This document shows positions 52,811-62,380 of a stretch of 64,000 nucleotides of DNA, piece after piece. The translations under genes and the position numbers were made by a program. Source of the stretch: Trichocoleus sp. FACHB-46 (GTDB lineage: Bacteria > Cyanobacteriota > Cyanobacteriia > FACHB-46); the NCBI RefSeq assembly GCF_014695385.1, contig NZ_JACJOD010000013.1:525519-589518 (forward strand), read 5' to 3'. Numbering within the stretch: the stretch's first letter is position 1; each line of letters starts with the position of its first letter. The notes under the pieces were generated by a model, which saw nothing but the letters and a program-made list of their open reading frames with translations, had not been told where the DNA came from and ran no database searches.

Positions 52811-54247
52811 ATGACTGCAAGCGTTAAGACACTCGTCAATCAGCCCTACAAGTACGGGTTTGTGACGGACATCGAGTCAGAAACCGTACCCCGTGGATTA
52901 AGCGAAGACACCGTCCGCTTAATTTCGGCCAAGAAAGAAGAGCCAGAATTCATGCTGGAGTTTCGCCTCAAGGCGTATCGCCAGTGGCTGAAGATGACTG
53001 AGCCAACTTGGCCCCATGTCACCTACCCGCCAATCAATTACCAAGACATCATTTATTATTCCGCGCCCAAGCAGAAGCAGAAGAAGCAGAGCTTGGACGA
53101 AGTAGACCCCATTCTGCTAGAAACCTTTGAGAAGCTGGGCATTCCACTGACTGAGCAAAAGCGCCTTGCCAACGTTGCCGTCGATGCTATTTTCGACAGC
53201 GTTTCCGTGGCCACCACCTTCCGCGAGAAGCTAGCTGAGAAGGGCGTGATCTTCTGCTCGATCTCCGAAGCGCTGCGCGAGTATCCAGAGTTGGTGCAGA
53301 AGTACCTCGGTAGCGTTGTGCCTGTAGCCGACAACTATTTTGCGGCCCTCAACGCGGCGGTGTTTAGCGACGGTTCCTTCGTCTACATCCCCAAAAACAC
53401 CAAGTGTCCGATGGAGTTGTCCACCTACTTCCGGATCAACAGTGGCGACACAGGGCAGTTTGAGCGGACGCTGATTGTGGCTGAAGAAGGCAGCTCAGTC
53501 AGCTATCTCGAAGGCTGTACTGCCCCTATGTACGACACCAACCAGCTCCACGCCGCTGTAGTGGAATTGGTAGCGATGGACAATGCTGAGATCAAGTACT
53601 CCACTGTCCAGAACTGGTATGCAGGCGACGAGAACGGCAAAGGCGGTATCTATAACTTCGTCACCAAGCGCGGTCTCTGCCAAGGCGTGAACTCCAAGAT
53701 TTCTTGGACCCAAGTCGAAACAGGTTCGGCCATCACCTGGAAGTACCCCAGTTGCGTGCTGGTCGGTGACAACTCTGTAGGTGAGTTCTACTCGGTGGCG
53801 CTGACCAACCACATGCAGCAAGCCGACACAGGCACCAAGATGATCCACATCGGCAAGAACACCCGCAGCACGATTATCTCCAAGGGGATTTCGGCAGGTA
53901 AATCCAAGAACAGCTATCGAGGTTTGGTGAAGATTAGCCCGAAAGCGGAGGGCGCACGCAACTACTCGCAGTGTGACTCGATGCTGATTGGTGACAATGC
54001 CCAAGCCAACACCTTCCCTTACATCCAAGTGCAAAACAACACAGGCAAGGTAGAGCACGAAGCCTCAACTTCCAAGATTGGGGAAGACCAGCTTTTCTTC
54101 TTCACCCAACGCGGCATCTCGATGGAAGACGCGATCTCGATGATGATCAGCGGTTTCTGTAAGGATGTGTTCAGTCAGTTGCCAATGGAGTTTGCAGTCG
54201 AAGCCGATCGCCTGTTGGCCCTGAAACTAGAAGGCAGCGTGGGTTAG
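52811..54247 (+). CDS. sufB: Fe-S cluster assembly scaffold SufB
   Basis: A 478-residue scaffold subunit of the SufBCD complex, which assembles Fe-S clusters. Recognisable stretches are [12 protein letters not shown] at the start, the FeS/FAD-type core ISGMSSFRI replaced here by the family's FAVEA.., and the C-terminal beta-helix region with [23 protein letters not shown] and [20 protein letters not shown]. The conserved late Cys (in QCDSML) is present. ATG 52811 is preceded by a weak purine stretch. First gene of sufBCDS, 142 bases after ftrC. Confidence 0.97.
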   Translation: MTASVKTLVNQPYKYGFVTDIESETVPRGLSEDTVRLISAKKEEPEFMLEFRLKAYRQWLKMTEPTWPHVTYPPINYQDIIYYSAPKQKQKKQSLDEVDPILLETFEKLGIPLTEQKRLANVAVDAIFDSVSVATTFREKLAEKGVIFCSISEALREYPELVQKYLGSVVPVADNYFAALNAAVFSDGSFVYIPKNTKCPMELSTYFRINSGDTGQFERTLIVAEEGSSVSYLEGCTAPMYDTNQLHAAVVELVAMDNAEIKYSTVQNWYAGDENGKGGIYNFVTKRGLCQGVNSKISWTQVETGSAITWKYPSCVLVGDNSVGEFYSVALTNHMQQADTGTKMIHIGKNTRSTIISKGISAGKSKNSYRGLVKISPKAEGARNYSQCDSMLIGDNAQANTFPYIQVQNNTGKVEHEASTSKIGEDQLFFFTQRGISMEDAISMMISGFCKDVFSQLPMEFAVEADRLLALKLEGSVG

Positions 54248-54260
54248 ACCTCTCCCCCAG

Positions 54261-54283
54261 CCCCTCTCCCAGTGGGAGAGGGG
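54261..54283 (+). repeat. Perfect GC hairpin inside the suf operon
   Basis: CCCCTCTCCC (54261-54270) pairs with GGGAGAGGGG (54274-54283) over AGT; ten GC-rich pairs in the 125-base gap between sufB and sufC. The sequence type is common as a repeated extragenic element in cyanobacteria. No T-run, so not a simple terminator. Confidence 0.8.
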
Positions 54284-54372
54284 CGAAACCCAAGAAAGCC
54301 GCGATCGCTTCTCTCTCCCTAACTTGCTCGAATCCCTAACCCTCAAGCATTCCAGAGTTTTAATCAGTTGCA

Positions 54373-55164
54373 ATGATCATTGAAAATAGCGAAGTTATCT
54401 TATCCGTCCGGGATCTAACCGCGAATGTGGACGGTACCCAAATCCTCAAAGGCTTGAACCTGGAGGTCAAGGCTGGAGAAATTCACGCCATCATGGGGCC
54501 AAACGGTTCTGGTAAGAGCACTTTTTCCAAGATTTTGGCAGGGCATCCCGCTTACGAAGTCACAGGTGGCGAAGTGATTTTCTTGGGCGAAAACTTATTG
54601 GAAAAGGAACCCGAAGAACGGGCGCGATCGGGTGTGTTTTTGGCATTCCAGTATCCCCTAGAAATTCCAGGGGTCAGCAACATCGATTTCTTGCGCGTGG
54701 CTTACAACTCGCGCCGCAAACACCAAGGTCTGGAAGAACTCGACGCTTTTGACTTTGATGATTTGGTGCGGCAGAAGCTAGATGTGGTGAAGATGGACCC
54801 TGCGTTTCTGAATCGCAGCGTGAATGAAGGCTTCTCGGGTGGCGAGAAAAAGCGCAACGAGATTCTGCAAATGGCGCTGCTGGAACCCAAGTTAGCCATT
54901 CTGGATGAAACTGATTCTGGCTTAGATATTGATGCGCTCAAGATCGTGTCTGGTGGTGTCAACCAGATCGCCAATCCCCAAAATGCCACGATTCTGATCA
55001 CCCACTACCAGCGCTTGCTCAACTACATCACTCCTGATTTTGTGCATGTGATGGAAGGCGGTCGCATCCTGACTACAGGTGGTAAAGAACTGGCGCTGGA
55101 ACTTGAAGAGCGCGGTTATGAATGGGTCCGTGAAGAAGACGCGGCTGAGGTGGCAGCACGATGA
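54373..55164 (+). CDS. sufC: Fe-S assembly ATPase SufC
   Basis: A 263-residue ABC-type ATPase that drives SufBCD. Walker [10 protein letters not shown] is at 42-50, the signature reads [16 protein letters not shown] (about 155-170), and Walker B is [12 protein letters not shown] near 175. The [20 protein letters not shown] segment is characteristic of SufC. Start ATG 54373. Its stop overlaps the sufD start (ATGA at 55161-55164), so the two are translationally coupled. Confidence 0.97.
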   Translation: MIIENSEVILSVRDLTANVDGTQILKGLNLEVKAGEIHAIMGPNGSGKSTFSKILAGHPAYEVTGGEVIFLGENLLEKEPEERARSGVFLAFQYPLEIPGVSNIDFLRVAYNSRRKHQGLEELDAFDFDDLVRQKLDVVKMDPAFLNRSVNEGFSGGEKKRNEILQMALLEPKLAILDETDSGLDIDALKIVSGGVNQIANPQNATILITHYQRLLNYITPDFVHVMEGGRILTTGGKELALELEERGYEWVREEDAAEVAAR

Positions 55165-56504
55165 CGATTCAGGTTTCCCCCGAACAAACTGCGAGTTCCC
55201 AGGCAGCAACCAACCGGGAAGCTTACTTGGCTGGGTTGCTGAAGTTGGCTCAAAGCACTGAGGTGAAAGTCAGCGATCGCCTCCCAGAACTCAGATCCCA
55301 GGCTGCGGCGTTGGTGCAAGAGCAAACCTTCCCCACGACTCGCAATGAAGAATGGCGCTACACCGATTTGTCGCCCTTGTTGCAGGTGGAGTTGGTAGTT
55401 GGCGATCGCTCATTAGTAGTTAGCTCTAAGGCCGTTCAAGCATTCGCGTTGTTAGAGGCGGCTGAGAGTCGGTTGGTGTTCGTCAATGGCGTTTATACGT
55501 CGGAACTCTCTGCGATCGCCAATCTCCCAGCTAATATCTTTGTCGGTAATTTGGCGGCTTTACCAGAGGAGTTAAAAGCGCGATCGCAGAACTACTTGGC
55601 AAAGCAACCCGGTGCGGAAGAAGTCTTTACCGCACTCAACACCGCAGGTCTGAGTGATGCTGCCATCGTTTGGATTCCGAAGAATCAGGAAGTTGAAACG
55701 CCGATTCATTTGCTGTTTGTCTCTACTGCCAGCGATCGCCCCATCCTCTCTCAGCCTCGCTGCTTAGTGGTGGCAGAAACGGGCAGCAGTGTGACGCTCG
55801 TGGAAGATTATGGCACGGTTGGTGAGGGTGTATATTTCACCAATTCGGTGACGGAAATCTGGGTCGAACAAAATGCTCAGGTGCGTCACACTAGAGTTCA
55901 GCGGGACAGCCAAAACGCTTTCCACATTGGCAAAACTGCGGTCAGCCAAGCTCGTGACAGTCGCTACACCTGCAACGCCGTCAGCTTTGGCGCTAAACTG
56001 TCGCGGCACAACTTGGAAATTTTCCAAACTGGAGAGCAGACCGAAACCAACCTCAACGGCTTGACCCTCGTGGCTGGAGACCAACTCGGCGATACTCACA
56101 GCACGATCGCCTATACCCAACCTCACGGCAGCAGCCGCCAACTGCACAAAACCATTGTGGATGGGCAAGCGCGGGCTGTGTTCAACGGCAAAGTGTTTGT
56201 GCCCAAGCTGGCGCAACTCACCGACGCAGGACAGCTCAACCGCAACTTGCTCCTCTCCCCCAAAGCCCGCGTGGATACCAAGCCGCAGCTAGAAATCACG
56301 GCAGATAACGTCAAGTGCAGTCACGGGGCAACGGTGGGGCAGATTGACCCCGATGAAATCTTCTATCTACAAAGTCGTGGTCTCGACCAGGCCAGTGCCC
56401 GTCAGCTTTTGGTTTATGCCTTCGCGATCGAGATTATTGATCAAATTCCCGTTGCCTCTGTGCGCGATCGCCTGTCTCAGCTAGTGAAACAACGAGCTTT
56501 TTAG
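55161..56504 (+). CDS. sufD: Fe-S assembly protein SufD
   Basis: A 447-residue paralog of SufB that completes the SufBCD complex. Its C-terminal beta-helix resembles SufB ([56 protein letters not shown]). The N-terminal part is divergent, as usual. The start overlaps sufC by four bases. It precedes sufS by four bases, so the last three genes are tightly coupled. Confidence 0.95.
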   Translation: MTIQVSPEQTASSQAATNREAYLAGLLKLAQSTEVKVSDRLPELRSQAAALVQEQTFPTTRNEEWRYTDLSPLLQVELVVGDRSLVVSSKAVQAFALLEAAESRLVFVNGVYTSELSAIANLPANIFVGNLAALPEELKARSQNYLAKQPGAEEVFTALNTAGLSDAAIVWIPKNQEVETPIHLLFVSTASDRPILSQPRCLVVAETGSSVTLVEDYGTVGEGVYFTNSVTEIWVEQNAQVRHTRVQRDSQNAFHIGKTAVSQARDSRYTCNAVSFGAKLSRHNLEIFQTGEQTETNLNGLTLVAGDQLGDTHSTIAYTQPHGSSRQLHKTIVDGQARAVFNGKVFVPKLAQLTDAGQLNRNLLLSPKARVDTKPQLEITADNVKCSHGATVGQIDPDEIFYLQSRGLDQASARQLLVYAFAIEIIDQIPVASVRDRLSQLVKQRAF

Positions 56505-56508
56505 AACT

Positions 56509-57771
56509 ATGACTATTGCTCAGGAAAGAACTCTCGCCGCCCAGGTCCGCGCTGACTTCCCGATTTTGGATCAGGAGATCAACGGCAAGCCTTTGGTCTA
56601 TCTGGACAACGCGGCTACCTCGCAAAAACCCCAAGCGGTGTTGCAAGCGTTGCAGCACTACTACGAGCACGACAATGCTAACGTTCACCGGGGCGTGCAT
56701 ACCCTCAGTTCGCGGGCAACCGATGCTTACGAAGGCGCACGAGATAAGGTCGCGAAGTTTGTCAATGCGGCCTCTCGGCAAGAAATCATCTACACCCGCA
56801 ACGCCAGCGAAGCGATCAACTTGGTGTCGAACGCTTGGGGCTTGAGCACACTGAAGCAGGGTGACGAGATCATCCTGAGCGTGATGGAGCACCACAGCAA
56901 CCTGATTCCCTGGCAGTTGGTGGCGCAGAAAACGGGCGCGGTGCTCAAATTTGTGGAGCTAACTGAAACCGAAGAATTCAACTTAGAGCAGTTCAAGTCG
57001 CTGATTTCCGACAAGACCAAGCTCGTCTCCGTGGTGCATGTCTCCAACACCTTGGGCTGCATTAACCCCGTTAAAGAGATTTGCGCGATCGCTCACCAAC
57101 ATGGCGCGAGAGTGCTGATCGATGCCTGCCAAAGCGTACCCCACATGCCAGTTGACGTGCAGGACATTGATTGCGATTGGCTGGTCGGCTCTGGTCATAA
57201 GATGTGTGCTGCGACTGGGATCGGTTTCCTCTACGGCAAGTTGGCTCTGCTACGCTCGATGCCGCCGTTTTTGGGTGGTGGTGAGATGATTGCGGATGTG
57301 TTTCTCGATCACTCCACCTACGCCGATTTGCCCCACAAGTTTGAAGCGGGCACCCCTGCCATTGCTGAAGCGATCGCCCTCGGTGCCGCAGTTGATTACC
57401 TGATGGGCTTGGGTATGGACAAAATCCACGCCTACGAGGAAGAACTGACGGCTTACCTGTACCAGCGCTTAGCGGAGTTGCCCGAAGTCCGCACCTATGG
57501 CCCCAAACCAACTGAAGATGGCAAAGGCCGTGCTGCTCTCGCTGCTTTCACGGTGGGCGCAGTTCACCCCCACGATCTCTCGACGATTTTGGATCAAGCA
57601 GGAATCGCAATTCGGGCTGGGCACCACTGCACGCAACCACTACACCGCCATTTAGGGGCACAATCTACAGCACGGGCGAGTTTGTATTTCTACAACACCC
57701 GCGAAGAAATTGATGTCTTCATTGAATCTCTCAAAGAAGCGATCGAATTTTTCGGTAGCATCTTTGGCTAA
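56509..57771 (+). CDS. sufS: Cysteine desulfurase SufS
   Basis: A 420-residue PLP enzyme that takes sulfur from cysteine for Fe-S assembly. The PLP Lys is Lys231 (GSGHKMC), the catalytic Cys is Cys374 ([11 protein letters not shown]), and the N-terminal [13 protein letters not shown] is typical of type II desulfurases. No sufE gene is in the window, though SufE-dependent activity is expected for this class. Last gene of the suf operon, followed by a terminator. Confidence 0.97.
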   Translation: MTIAQERTLAAQVRADFPILDQEINGKPLVYLDNAATSQKPQAVLQALQHYYEHDNANVHRGVHTLSSRATDAYEGARDKVAKFVNAASRQEIIYTRNASEAINLVSNAWGLSTLKQGDEIILSVMEHHSNLIPWQLVAQKTGAVLKFVELTETEEFNLEQFKSLISDKTKLVSVVHVSNTLGCINPVKEICAIAHQHGARVLIDACQSVPHMPVDVQDIDCDWLVGSGHKMCAATGIGFLYGKLALLRSMPPFLGGGEMIADVFLDHSTYADLPHKFEAGTPAIAEAIALGAAVDYLMGLGMDKIHAYEEELTAYLYQRLAELPEVRTYGPKPTEDGKGRAALAAFTVGAVHPHDLSTILDQAGIAIRAGHHCTQPLHRHLGAQSTARASLYFYNTREEIDVFIESLKEAIEFFGSIFG

Positions 57772-57797
57772 TTGTTACTAAAAACTTTTTTTGTGAG

Positions 57798-57828
57798 TAA
57801 GGTGGGCGATCGCTCACCTTATTTTTTT
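57798..57828 (+). terminator. suf operon terminator with HIP1 core
   Basis: TAAGGTG (57798-57804) pairs with CACCTTA (57815-57821), the centre is a complete HIP1 octamer (57806-57813), and a T-run reaches 57828. Confidence 0.85.
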
Positions 57829-57937
57829 GTGCAGTCACACTACTTCACTTTATAGACAACTAATCTCTGGAATAGAAGCTGCCTTAGTGTAGGTATAAAT
57901 AGTGCATGTCTATTTAGCTAGAGACTCAGTAAGCTTC

Positions 57938-58711
57938 ATGAATGACCAAGACCTGCGCGAATGGATTCGTCACCATTTCAAGGTTACTCCCAAAGATCTC
58001 AGCATTTATAGAATTGCTCTTACTTTACGTCAAGGAGAAGTTTTAGAGCATTTTGGAGATTCAGTACTTGGCTTTATAGTGTCAGAATACTTATTTGAGA
58101 ATTACTCAATTGATGAACCAGGCTGGTTCACGCATGTACGCTCTAGCCTAGTTGAAAATGAACATTTAACTCGTATTGGTAGGCGGATCAACTTAGCTGA
58201 TGTAGTTATTATTCCTAGGACAAGCAGCAAAGAGCATGTCACAGATAGAGTGCTCGCTGACCGACTAGAAGCGTTGATTGCCGCTCTCTACCGGGATCAA
58301 GGACTGAAGAAGTGCAAAGAAGTAGTTAGAACGGTCTTCGAGCTAAGTAAAGAGAAAATTGAGAAATGGAATGATACCCAGCAAAATATAACTTCCAATC
58401 CTTTGATACAAAGACAACGTTTGGAAGCGCGAGTTATGGCAGAGCTACTAGCTACCCTTGAAGACAAAAACTCCATCTCTGCTTTACAAGAATTTTTAGC
58501 TAAGAAGGGTGAATCCCCTCCCGAATATACTGAAATTGAACGTACAGGTGTATCTCATCGCCCAGAATTCACCTTAGAAGCAACTTGTAAATTTAGAGGT
58601 AGAAGTTTGGTAGCGGAAGGCAAAGGCACCTCTATCAAAGAAGCTAAGAAACATGCAGCACATGCCTTACTGCAGAAGGTTATTGAGCTTTATAAAGATG
58701 GCTGGGGTTAG
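57938..58711 (+). CDS. RNase III-like protein with C-terminal dsRNA-binding domain
   Basis: A 257-residue soluble protein. The RNase III domain (about 15-140) has the catalytic signature EVLEHFGDSVLGFIVSEYLF (Glu34, Glu37, Asp41) and the second acidic pair Asp108 and Glu111 in ADRLEALIAALY. The segment before the signature is about five residues shorter than in standard RNase III (ALTLRQGEVLEHFGD). A dsRBD is at about 180-255 (SALQEFLAKKGESPPEYTEI, KEAKKHAAHALLQ). The coding region is AT-richer than its neighbours. ATG 57938; a GTG at 57902 is possible. Probably a second RNase III-like enzyme of the genome. Confidence 0.8.
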   Translation: MNDQDLREWIRHHFKVTPKDLSIYRIALTLRQGEVLEHFGDSVLGFIVSEYLFENYSIDEPGWFTHVRSSLVENEHLTRIGRRINLADVVIIPRTSSKEHVTDRVLADRLEALIAALYRDQGLKKCKEVVRTVFELSKEKIEKWNDTQQNITSNPLIQRQRLEARVMAELLATLEDKNSISALQEFLAKKGESPPEYTEIERTGVSHRPEFTLEATCKFRGRSLVAEGKGTSIKEAKKHAAHALLQKVIELYKDGWG

Positions 58712-59035
58712 CGTGATTTAAGAATGATACATAGCGATCGCTCACAACGCCCTATAGATTCTCAACCAGCGATCGCTAAAACATAAAGCAATCGGGTTGT
58801 AGAAGGACAGCTATTGATAGGTTACACCCCGAAACAACTGCAATCCTTAGGATGCTGAGAGCGATCGCCTCCCAATACCTACATTTGCAGCAGAGTTGCA
58901 ATTAACAGTTGGACAGATGATGGGATGGCTGAAAGTCAAATGAATTGAGTTGCCATCTATCAGGACTGAGCGTGGTGTATAGGCGAGGGAACGTGGATTG
59001 ATTAGAATGCCAGTGCTGTGAACTCCCATTTCGCC
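58712..59035. other. HIP1-rich spacer
   Basis: 324 bases with several GCGATCGC-type sites (near 58734, 58768 and 58860) and no gene. No terminator-like hairpin is clear. Confidence 0.4.
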
Positions 59036-59884
59036 ATGCCTGCACCTCCTCAAGTCATCAGTCAATATCGCTGCTTTGACGGTACCGTTGGCTTTTACAG
59101 TCATCAATCTTCAGCTTGTAGCAGTGAGATGAAATTTGCGGTGTATCAGCCGCCGCAAGCTAAGGCAGAACCAGTGCCCGTGTTGTATTTCCTCTCTGGT
59201 CTGACTTGCACCGAAGAAAACTTCATTACGAAGGCGGGAACACAACAGTTTGCCGCCAAGCACGGGGTGATGCTCGTGGCACCGGATACGAGTCCACGCA
59301 ATACAGGGATTCCGGGTGAAGATGAAGATTGGGATTTTGGTACAGGCGCTGGATTCTATGTCGATGCCACCCAGGAGCCGTGGAGCCAGCACTACCGGAT
59401 GTATAGCTACATTACTGAAGAATTGCCAGTGCTGATCGCAGAGCATTTCCCGGTGAAGCGCGATCGCCAAGGTATCTTTGGGCATTCAATGGGCGGTCAT
59501 GGGGCGCTGGTTTGTGCGCTGAGAAATCGCGATCGCTATCTTTCGGTATCTGCCTTTGCGCCAATTGTGGCTCCCATGCGTTGCGCTTGGGGACAAAAAG
59601 CCTTTAATAATTATTTGGGTGCAAATCAGGAACAGTGGCGAGCTTATGATGCGAGTGAGTTGATTCTTAGAGCTGATTGGCAGCGTCCGATTCTGATCGA
59701 CCAAGGCACAGCAGATAACTTCCTAGAAAATCAACTGAAACCGCAGTTATTTGAGCAAGCCTGTACCCAGGTAGGGCAACCCCTCACCTTGCGAATGCAG
59801 TCAGGGTACGACCATAGCTATTACTTCATCGCTACATTCATGGAAGACCATATTCGCCATCATGCCGAGGCTTTGTGGGCATAA
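59036..59884 (+). CDS. fghA: S-formylglutathione hydrolase
   Basis: A 282-residue esterase that hydrolyses S-formylglutathione to formate and glutathione in formaldehyde detoxification. The N-terminal YRCFDGTVGFYSHQSSACSS pattern, the oxyanion-type PVLYFLSGLTCTEENFI, DTSPRNTGIPGEDEDWDFGTGAG and the nucleophile motif GHSMGGHGAL are all typical. Catalytic Asp lies near DQGTADNFL and His near YDHSYYF. ATG 59036 is used; the GTG at 59018 adds six residues. No formaldehyde dehydrogenase gene is in the window. Confidence 0.93.
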   Translation: MPAPPQVISQYRCFDGTVGFYSHQSSACSSEMKFAVYQPPQAKAEPVPVLYFLSGLTCTEENFITKAGTQQFAAKHGVMLVAPDTSPRNTGIPGEDEDWDFGTGAGFYVDATQEPWSQHYRMYSYITEELPVLIAEHFPVKRDRQGIFGHSMGGHGALVCALRNRDRYLSVSAFAPIVAPMRCAWGQKAFNNYLGANQEQWRAYDASELILRADWQRPILIDQGTADNFLENQLKPQLFEQACTQVGQPLTLRMQSGYDHSYYFIATFMEDHIRHHAEALWA

Positions 59885-59913
59885 AAAAAATCCCCAGCGC
59901 AAGGCCAGGGATT
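59883..59913 (-). terminator. Minus-strand terminator downstream of the DUF4177-like gene
   Basis: On the minus strand AATCCC (plus 59908-59913) pairs with GGGATT (59889-59894), with a further short inner pairing, followed by eight T (plus A59883-59890). It begins right at the fghA stop, so it may also protect that mRNA end. Confidence 0.6.
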
Positions 59914-60040
59914 AAATTCAGGGTGCATCTACCATTCCTTTCTTCTAGGAAGGGGTGGGTAGCTCCGGAAAAAGTTGAACAACTTTGGTGGAAATGCAGA
60001 GTTGAAAGTCGCGATCGCTCTGCTAGCTCGATCCATGCGT

Positions 60041-60220
60041 TTAACTATGCTGTTGAGGCCGCTTAAAAAAGGCAACCATATCTTTGGCTGCATCACTCAC
60101 CACAGAAACTAATTCCCAGCCTTGCTCGCCTAATTCTTTCATGTTTCTCCAGCTACCATTAGCTGCCTGGTAAGACCCAGAAGCATTGACGTAAACCGTT
60201 ATGTACTCAAAGCGCTGCAT
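60041..60220 (-). CDS. DUF4177-like small protein (59 residues)
   Basis: A 59-residue protein starting at ATG (plus 60218-60220), stop TAA at 60041-60043. It begins MQRFEYITVYVNASGSYQ and contains MKELGEQGWELVSVV, ending AFFKRPQQHS. This is the DUF4177 pattern (MxxFEYxxV..., LNxLGxxGWELVxV, ..xxFKR). Cytoplasmic, function unknown. It was missed by a simple 60-codon cutoff. Its terminator lies 128 bases downstream, next to the convergent fghA gene. Confidence 0.72.
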   Translation of the reverse strand: MQRFEYITVYVNASGSYQAANGSWRNMKELGEQGWELVSVVSDAAKDMVAFFKRPQQHS

Positions 60221-60381
60221 AGTGTTTGGCTCAATGGCAAGGTTTCTAGCTGGCTCAGAGACAGCTTAAATTTGTCAGCTCACCTGTGGCCTGCTGCAAA
60301 TGCTATCAGCATGCCCTTTCCCAAAGCATTATTCGTTATGGTGAAAAAAGTTTGGTAGAGCAATAGGGGCAGTTGGAAAGC

Positions 60382-61254
60382 ATGAGCAAAGGTCAGCTAA
60401 TAAAACTTTGGGCGTGGTCGCTTGGCCTTTTTCTGTGTTTTACCTCACCTGCTCCTGCCCAAACTATTTTTAGCCCGATGCAGCAGCGCTTGAGTCCCCA
60501 AACGGTCCTCCGCCAGCTAGCAGCCGCCGATGTGGTTTACCTAGGCGAGACTCACGATAGCCCAGCCGATCATCGAGCACAACTCAAAATTATTCAAGCG
60601 CTTCACCAAAAACAGCCCCGACTGGCGATCGCGTTAGAAATGTTTCAACGCCCCTATCAACCGGCGCTCGATCGCTATCTGGCAGGGCAAATTACCGAAG
60701 CAGAGCTGCGCCAACAAAGCCAATTTGATCAACGTTGGGGCTACGACTGGGAGTACTACGCCCCGATTTTGCGCTTTGCCAAAGCTAAACGTCTACCTCT
60801 GATCGCCCTTAACACCCCTACCGAAATCACCCGCAAAGTCGCTCGCCAAGGCTTAGATAGTTTGACGGCCAGCGATCGCCAATTTATTCCACCCGCCGCA
60901 GAGATTCGCACCGACAATGTTGCCTATCGCCAACGCATCCAGAAAATCTACGAAGAAATGCATCAAGGCCACAGCTCCAGCAAAAACTTCGAGCAATTCT
61001 TTGAAGCGCAAGTACTCTGGGACGAAACAATGGCCGAGCGCATCGCTCAATTTGCCACCACTCATCCCAACTCCCAAATTGTCGTACTGGCTGGACAAGG
61101 CCACATCATCTACGGAGACGGCATCCCTAGCCGAGTCACCCGTCGCCTCAAAAACACCCCTAACTTCGTGCAGCGCTTAGTCCTACTCAACCCAGAAAAT
61201 ATAGAAAACGGAGGTAGAGCGATCGCGGATTACCTATGGAAGGAGGAAGAGTGA
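60382..61254 (+). CDS. ChaN-like haem-binding family protein (DUF399)
   Basis: A 290-residue exported protein of the ChaN/DUF399 family, some members of which bind haem and aid iron uptake. Signal peptide at residues 1-27 (LGLFLCFTSPAPAQ) without a lipobox. The family signature VVYLGETHDSPADHRAQL is at 52-69, FDQRWGYDWEYYAPILRFAKA near 115, and a late AGQGHIIYGDGIPSRV near 240. The ATG at 60382 follows a GGAAAG. The stop codon lies within heptamer repeats. Confidence 0.82.
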   Translation: MSKGQLIKLWAWSLGLFLCFTSPAPAQTIFSPMQQRLSPQTVLRQLAAADVVYLGETHDSPADHRAQLKIIQALHQKQPRLAIALEMFQRPYQPALDRYLAGQITEAELRQQSQFDQRWGYDWEYYAPILRFAKAKRLPLIALNTPTEITRKVARQGLDSLTASDRQFIPPAAEIRTDNVAYRQRIQKIYEEMHQGHSSSKNFEQFFEAQVLWDETMAERIAQFATTHPNSQIVVLAGQGHIIYGDGIPSRVTRRLKNTPNFVQRLVLLNPENIENGGRAIADYLWKEEE

Positions 61255-61279
61255 AGGATGAGGAATGAAGGATGAAGAT
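61252..61279 (+). repeat. Heptanucleotide tandem repeats after the ChaN-like gene
   Basis: Four heptamers TGAAGGA, TGAGGAA, TGAAGGA, TGAAGAT in a row; the first three bases are the stop codon of the gene. They belong to the class of short tandem repetitive sequences known in cyanobacteria. Confidence 0.7.
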
Positions 61280-61350
61280 GTATTTTAAGCGAGGAAGATT
61301 GGGGCGATCGCCCCTAGTAAGCTCTATAAACAACTTCTTACAAAGCGCAA

Positions 61351-61461
61351 ATGGAAAACACTGCTGGACTGGATTGGATTTTAGGGGGGCTTGCGATCGC
61401 CATCCTCGCTGGAGCCTTACTAATGCTATTTAGTGGCGTTCTCGCCATGAACAAAAAGTAG
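61351..61461 (+). CDS. Possible 36-residue single-span membrane protein
   Basis: Starts ATG 61351 and stops TAG 61459-61461. The product is MENTAGLDWILGGLAIAILA followed by GALLMLFSGVLAMNKK, one membrane span flanked by short polar ends. It resembles small membrane subunits of photosynthetic or respiratory complexes in size but matches none I know (not PetG/L/M/N, PsbX/Y, PsaM). No ribosome-binding site is visible. Confidence 0.4.
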   Translation: MENTAGLDWILGGLAIAILAGALLMLFSGVLAMNKK

Positions 61462-61475
61462 AACCCCACACCACA

Positions 61476-61550
61476 AAACCACTTTTGGAGGGGGTCTGGG
61501 GGACGCAACCGTCCTTCAGTGGGAGTTTGAGGGCAGGTGCCCTCAAGCTC
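61476..61550. repeat. GC-rich extragenic repeat with two hairpins
   Basis: The stretch beginning GAACCCCACACC... includes GGACG/CGTCC (61501-61505 with 61510-61514) and TTGAGGGC/GCCCTCAA (61527-61534 with 61539-61546). The GGAGGGGGTCTGGGGGACGC type is common in cyanobacterial spacers. No T-run. Confidence 0.5.
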
Positions 61551-61570
61551 TTGGTTTGCTCAAGCAACCC

Positions 61571-62380
61571 TTATTTTTCCAAAAAGCCCACATACGGCCT
61601 AAAAAACGGCACCAACTCTCCTCGACTCACCACCAAAGTCGGAAACGATCGCTCCCCGTAATCTTGCCCCACCCGCAGCGGGAAAATAGGCTCCGATTCC
61701 AACGGCACCCAGCTTGCTCCACCCGCCTGCGCGATCGCCCACACCGCCGCAATATCCCAAATCTTCGGGGTTGCCTCTACTGCCCCCAACGTCGAGCCCA
61801 GCGCCACCGTCAGCAGATTGTAAGTCGCCACCCCCAACATGCGAATCTTGCAAGGAAAGCGATTTTGCATCACCGCAGTACTGCGAGCACACAAACTGAA
61901 AAAGTGATTGCGCGAAGGCTCATCCACACTACTGTGAATTGGCTGGCGATTGAGAAACGCCCCAGTAGGCCCACTCAACCCAGAATCACCGTACCAAAAC
62001 CCATGAAACGACTGGCCCAGTGTCGGCAAATGCACATACCCAAATACAGGCGTACCGCGATACAGCAACCCTAGAGAGATTCCCCAAAGCGGAATGCCAC
62101 GGGCAAAATTGGTCGTGCCATCTATCGGGTCAATAATCCAGCACCATTCCGTCCCTGGAAAAATGTGCTCCACCTCCTCGCTCAGCACCCCATGCTCCGG
62201 AAAAGCCGCCGCGATCGCCTCTCGCAATTCCTGGTCAGCCCACTGGTCGGATTGGGTGACTAAGCTACCATCCGCTTTTTCTGCTGCTTGAGCTTGACCA
62301 AAATCTGCCAGTAACTGTTTACCGACTCTAGCCGTCGTCGCCTCAGCAAAATCAAGAATCGTCGTCCAAAAATCAGTCAT
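61571..62380 (-). CDS. Inositol monophosphatase family protein
   Basis: A 269-residue Mg-dependent phosphatase. Metal-binding motifs are complete: GVLSEE (Glu68, Glu69), DPIDGTTNF (Asp84, Asp87) and the late WDIAAVWAIAQ near 205. Cyanobacterial members may act on inositol phosphate, histidinol phosphate or related compounds; the choice is not possible here. The start overlaps by one base with the stop of the PucC-like gene (TAATG), so the two are cotranscribed. Confidence 0.9.
   Translation of the reverse strand: MTDFWTTILDFAEATTARVGKQLLADFGQAQAAEKADGSLVTQSDQWADQELREAIAAAFPEHGVLSEEVEHIFPGTEWCWIIDPIDGTTNFARGIPLWGISLGLLYRGTPVFGYVHLPTLGQSFHGFWYGDSGLSGPTGAFLNRQPIHSSVDEPSRNHFFSLCARSTAVMQNRFPCKIRMLGVATYNLLTVALGSTLGAVEATPKIWDIAAVWAIAQAGGASWVPLESEPIFPLRVGQDYGERSFPTLVVSRGELVPFFRPYVGFLEK

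Noticed and set aside
59875..60066. 63-codon plus-strand ORF after fghA
   Set aside because: It runs through the minus-strand terminator and the DUF4177-like gene and has no pattern.
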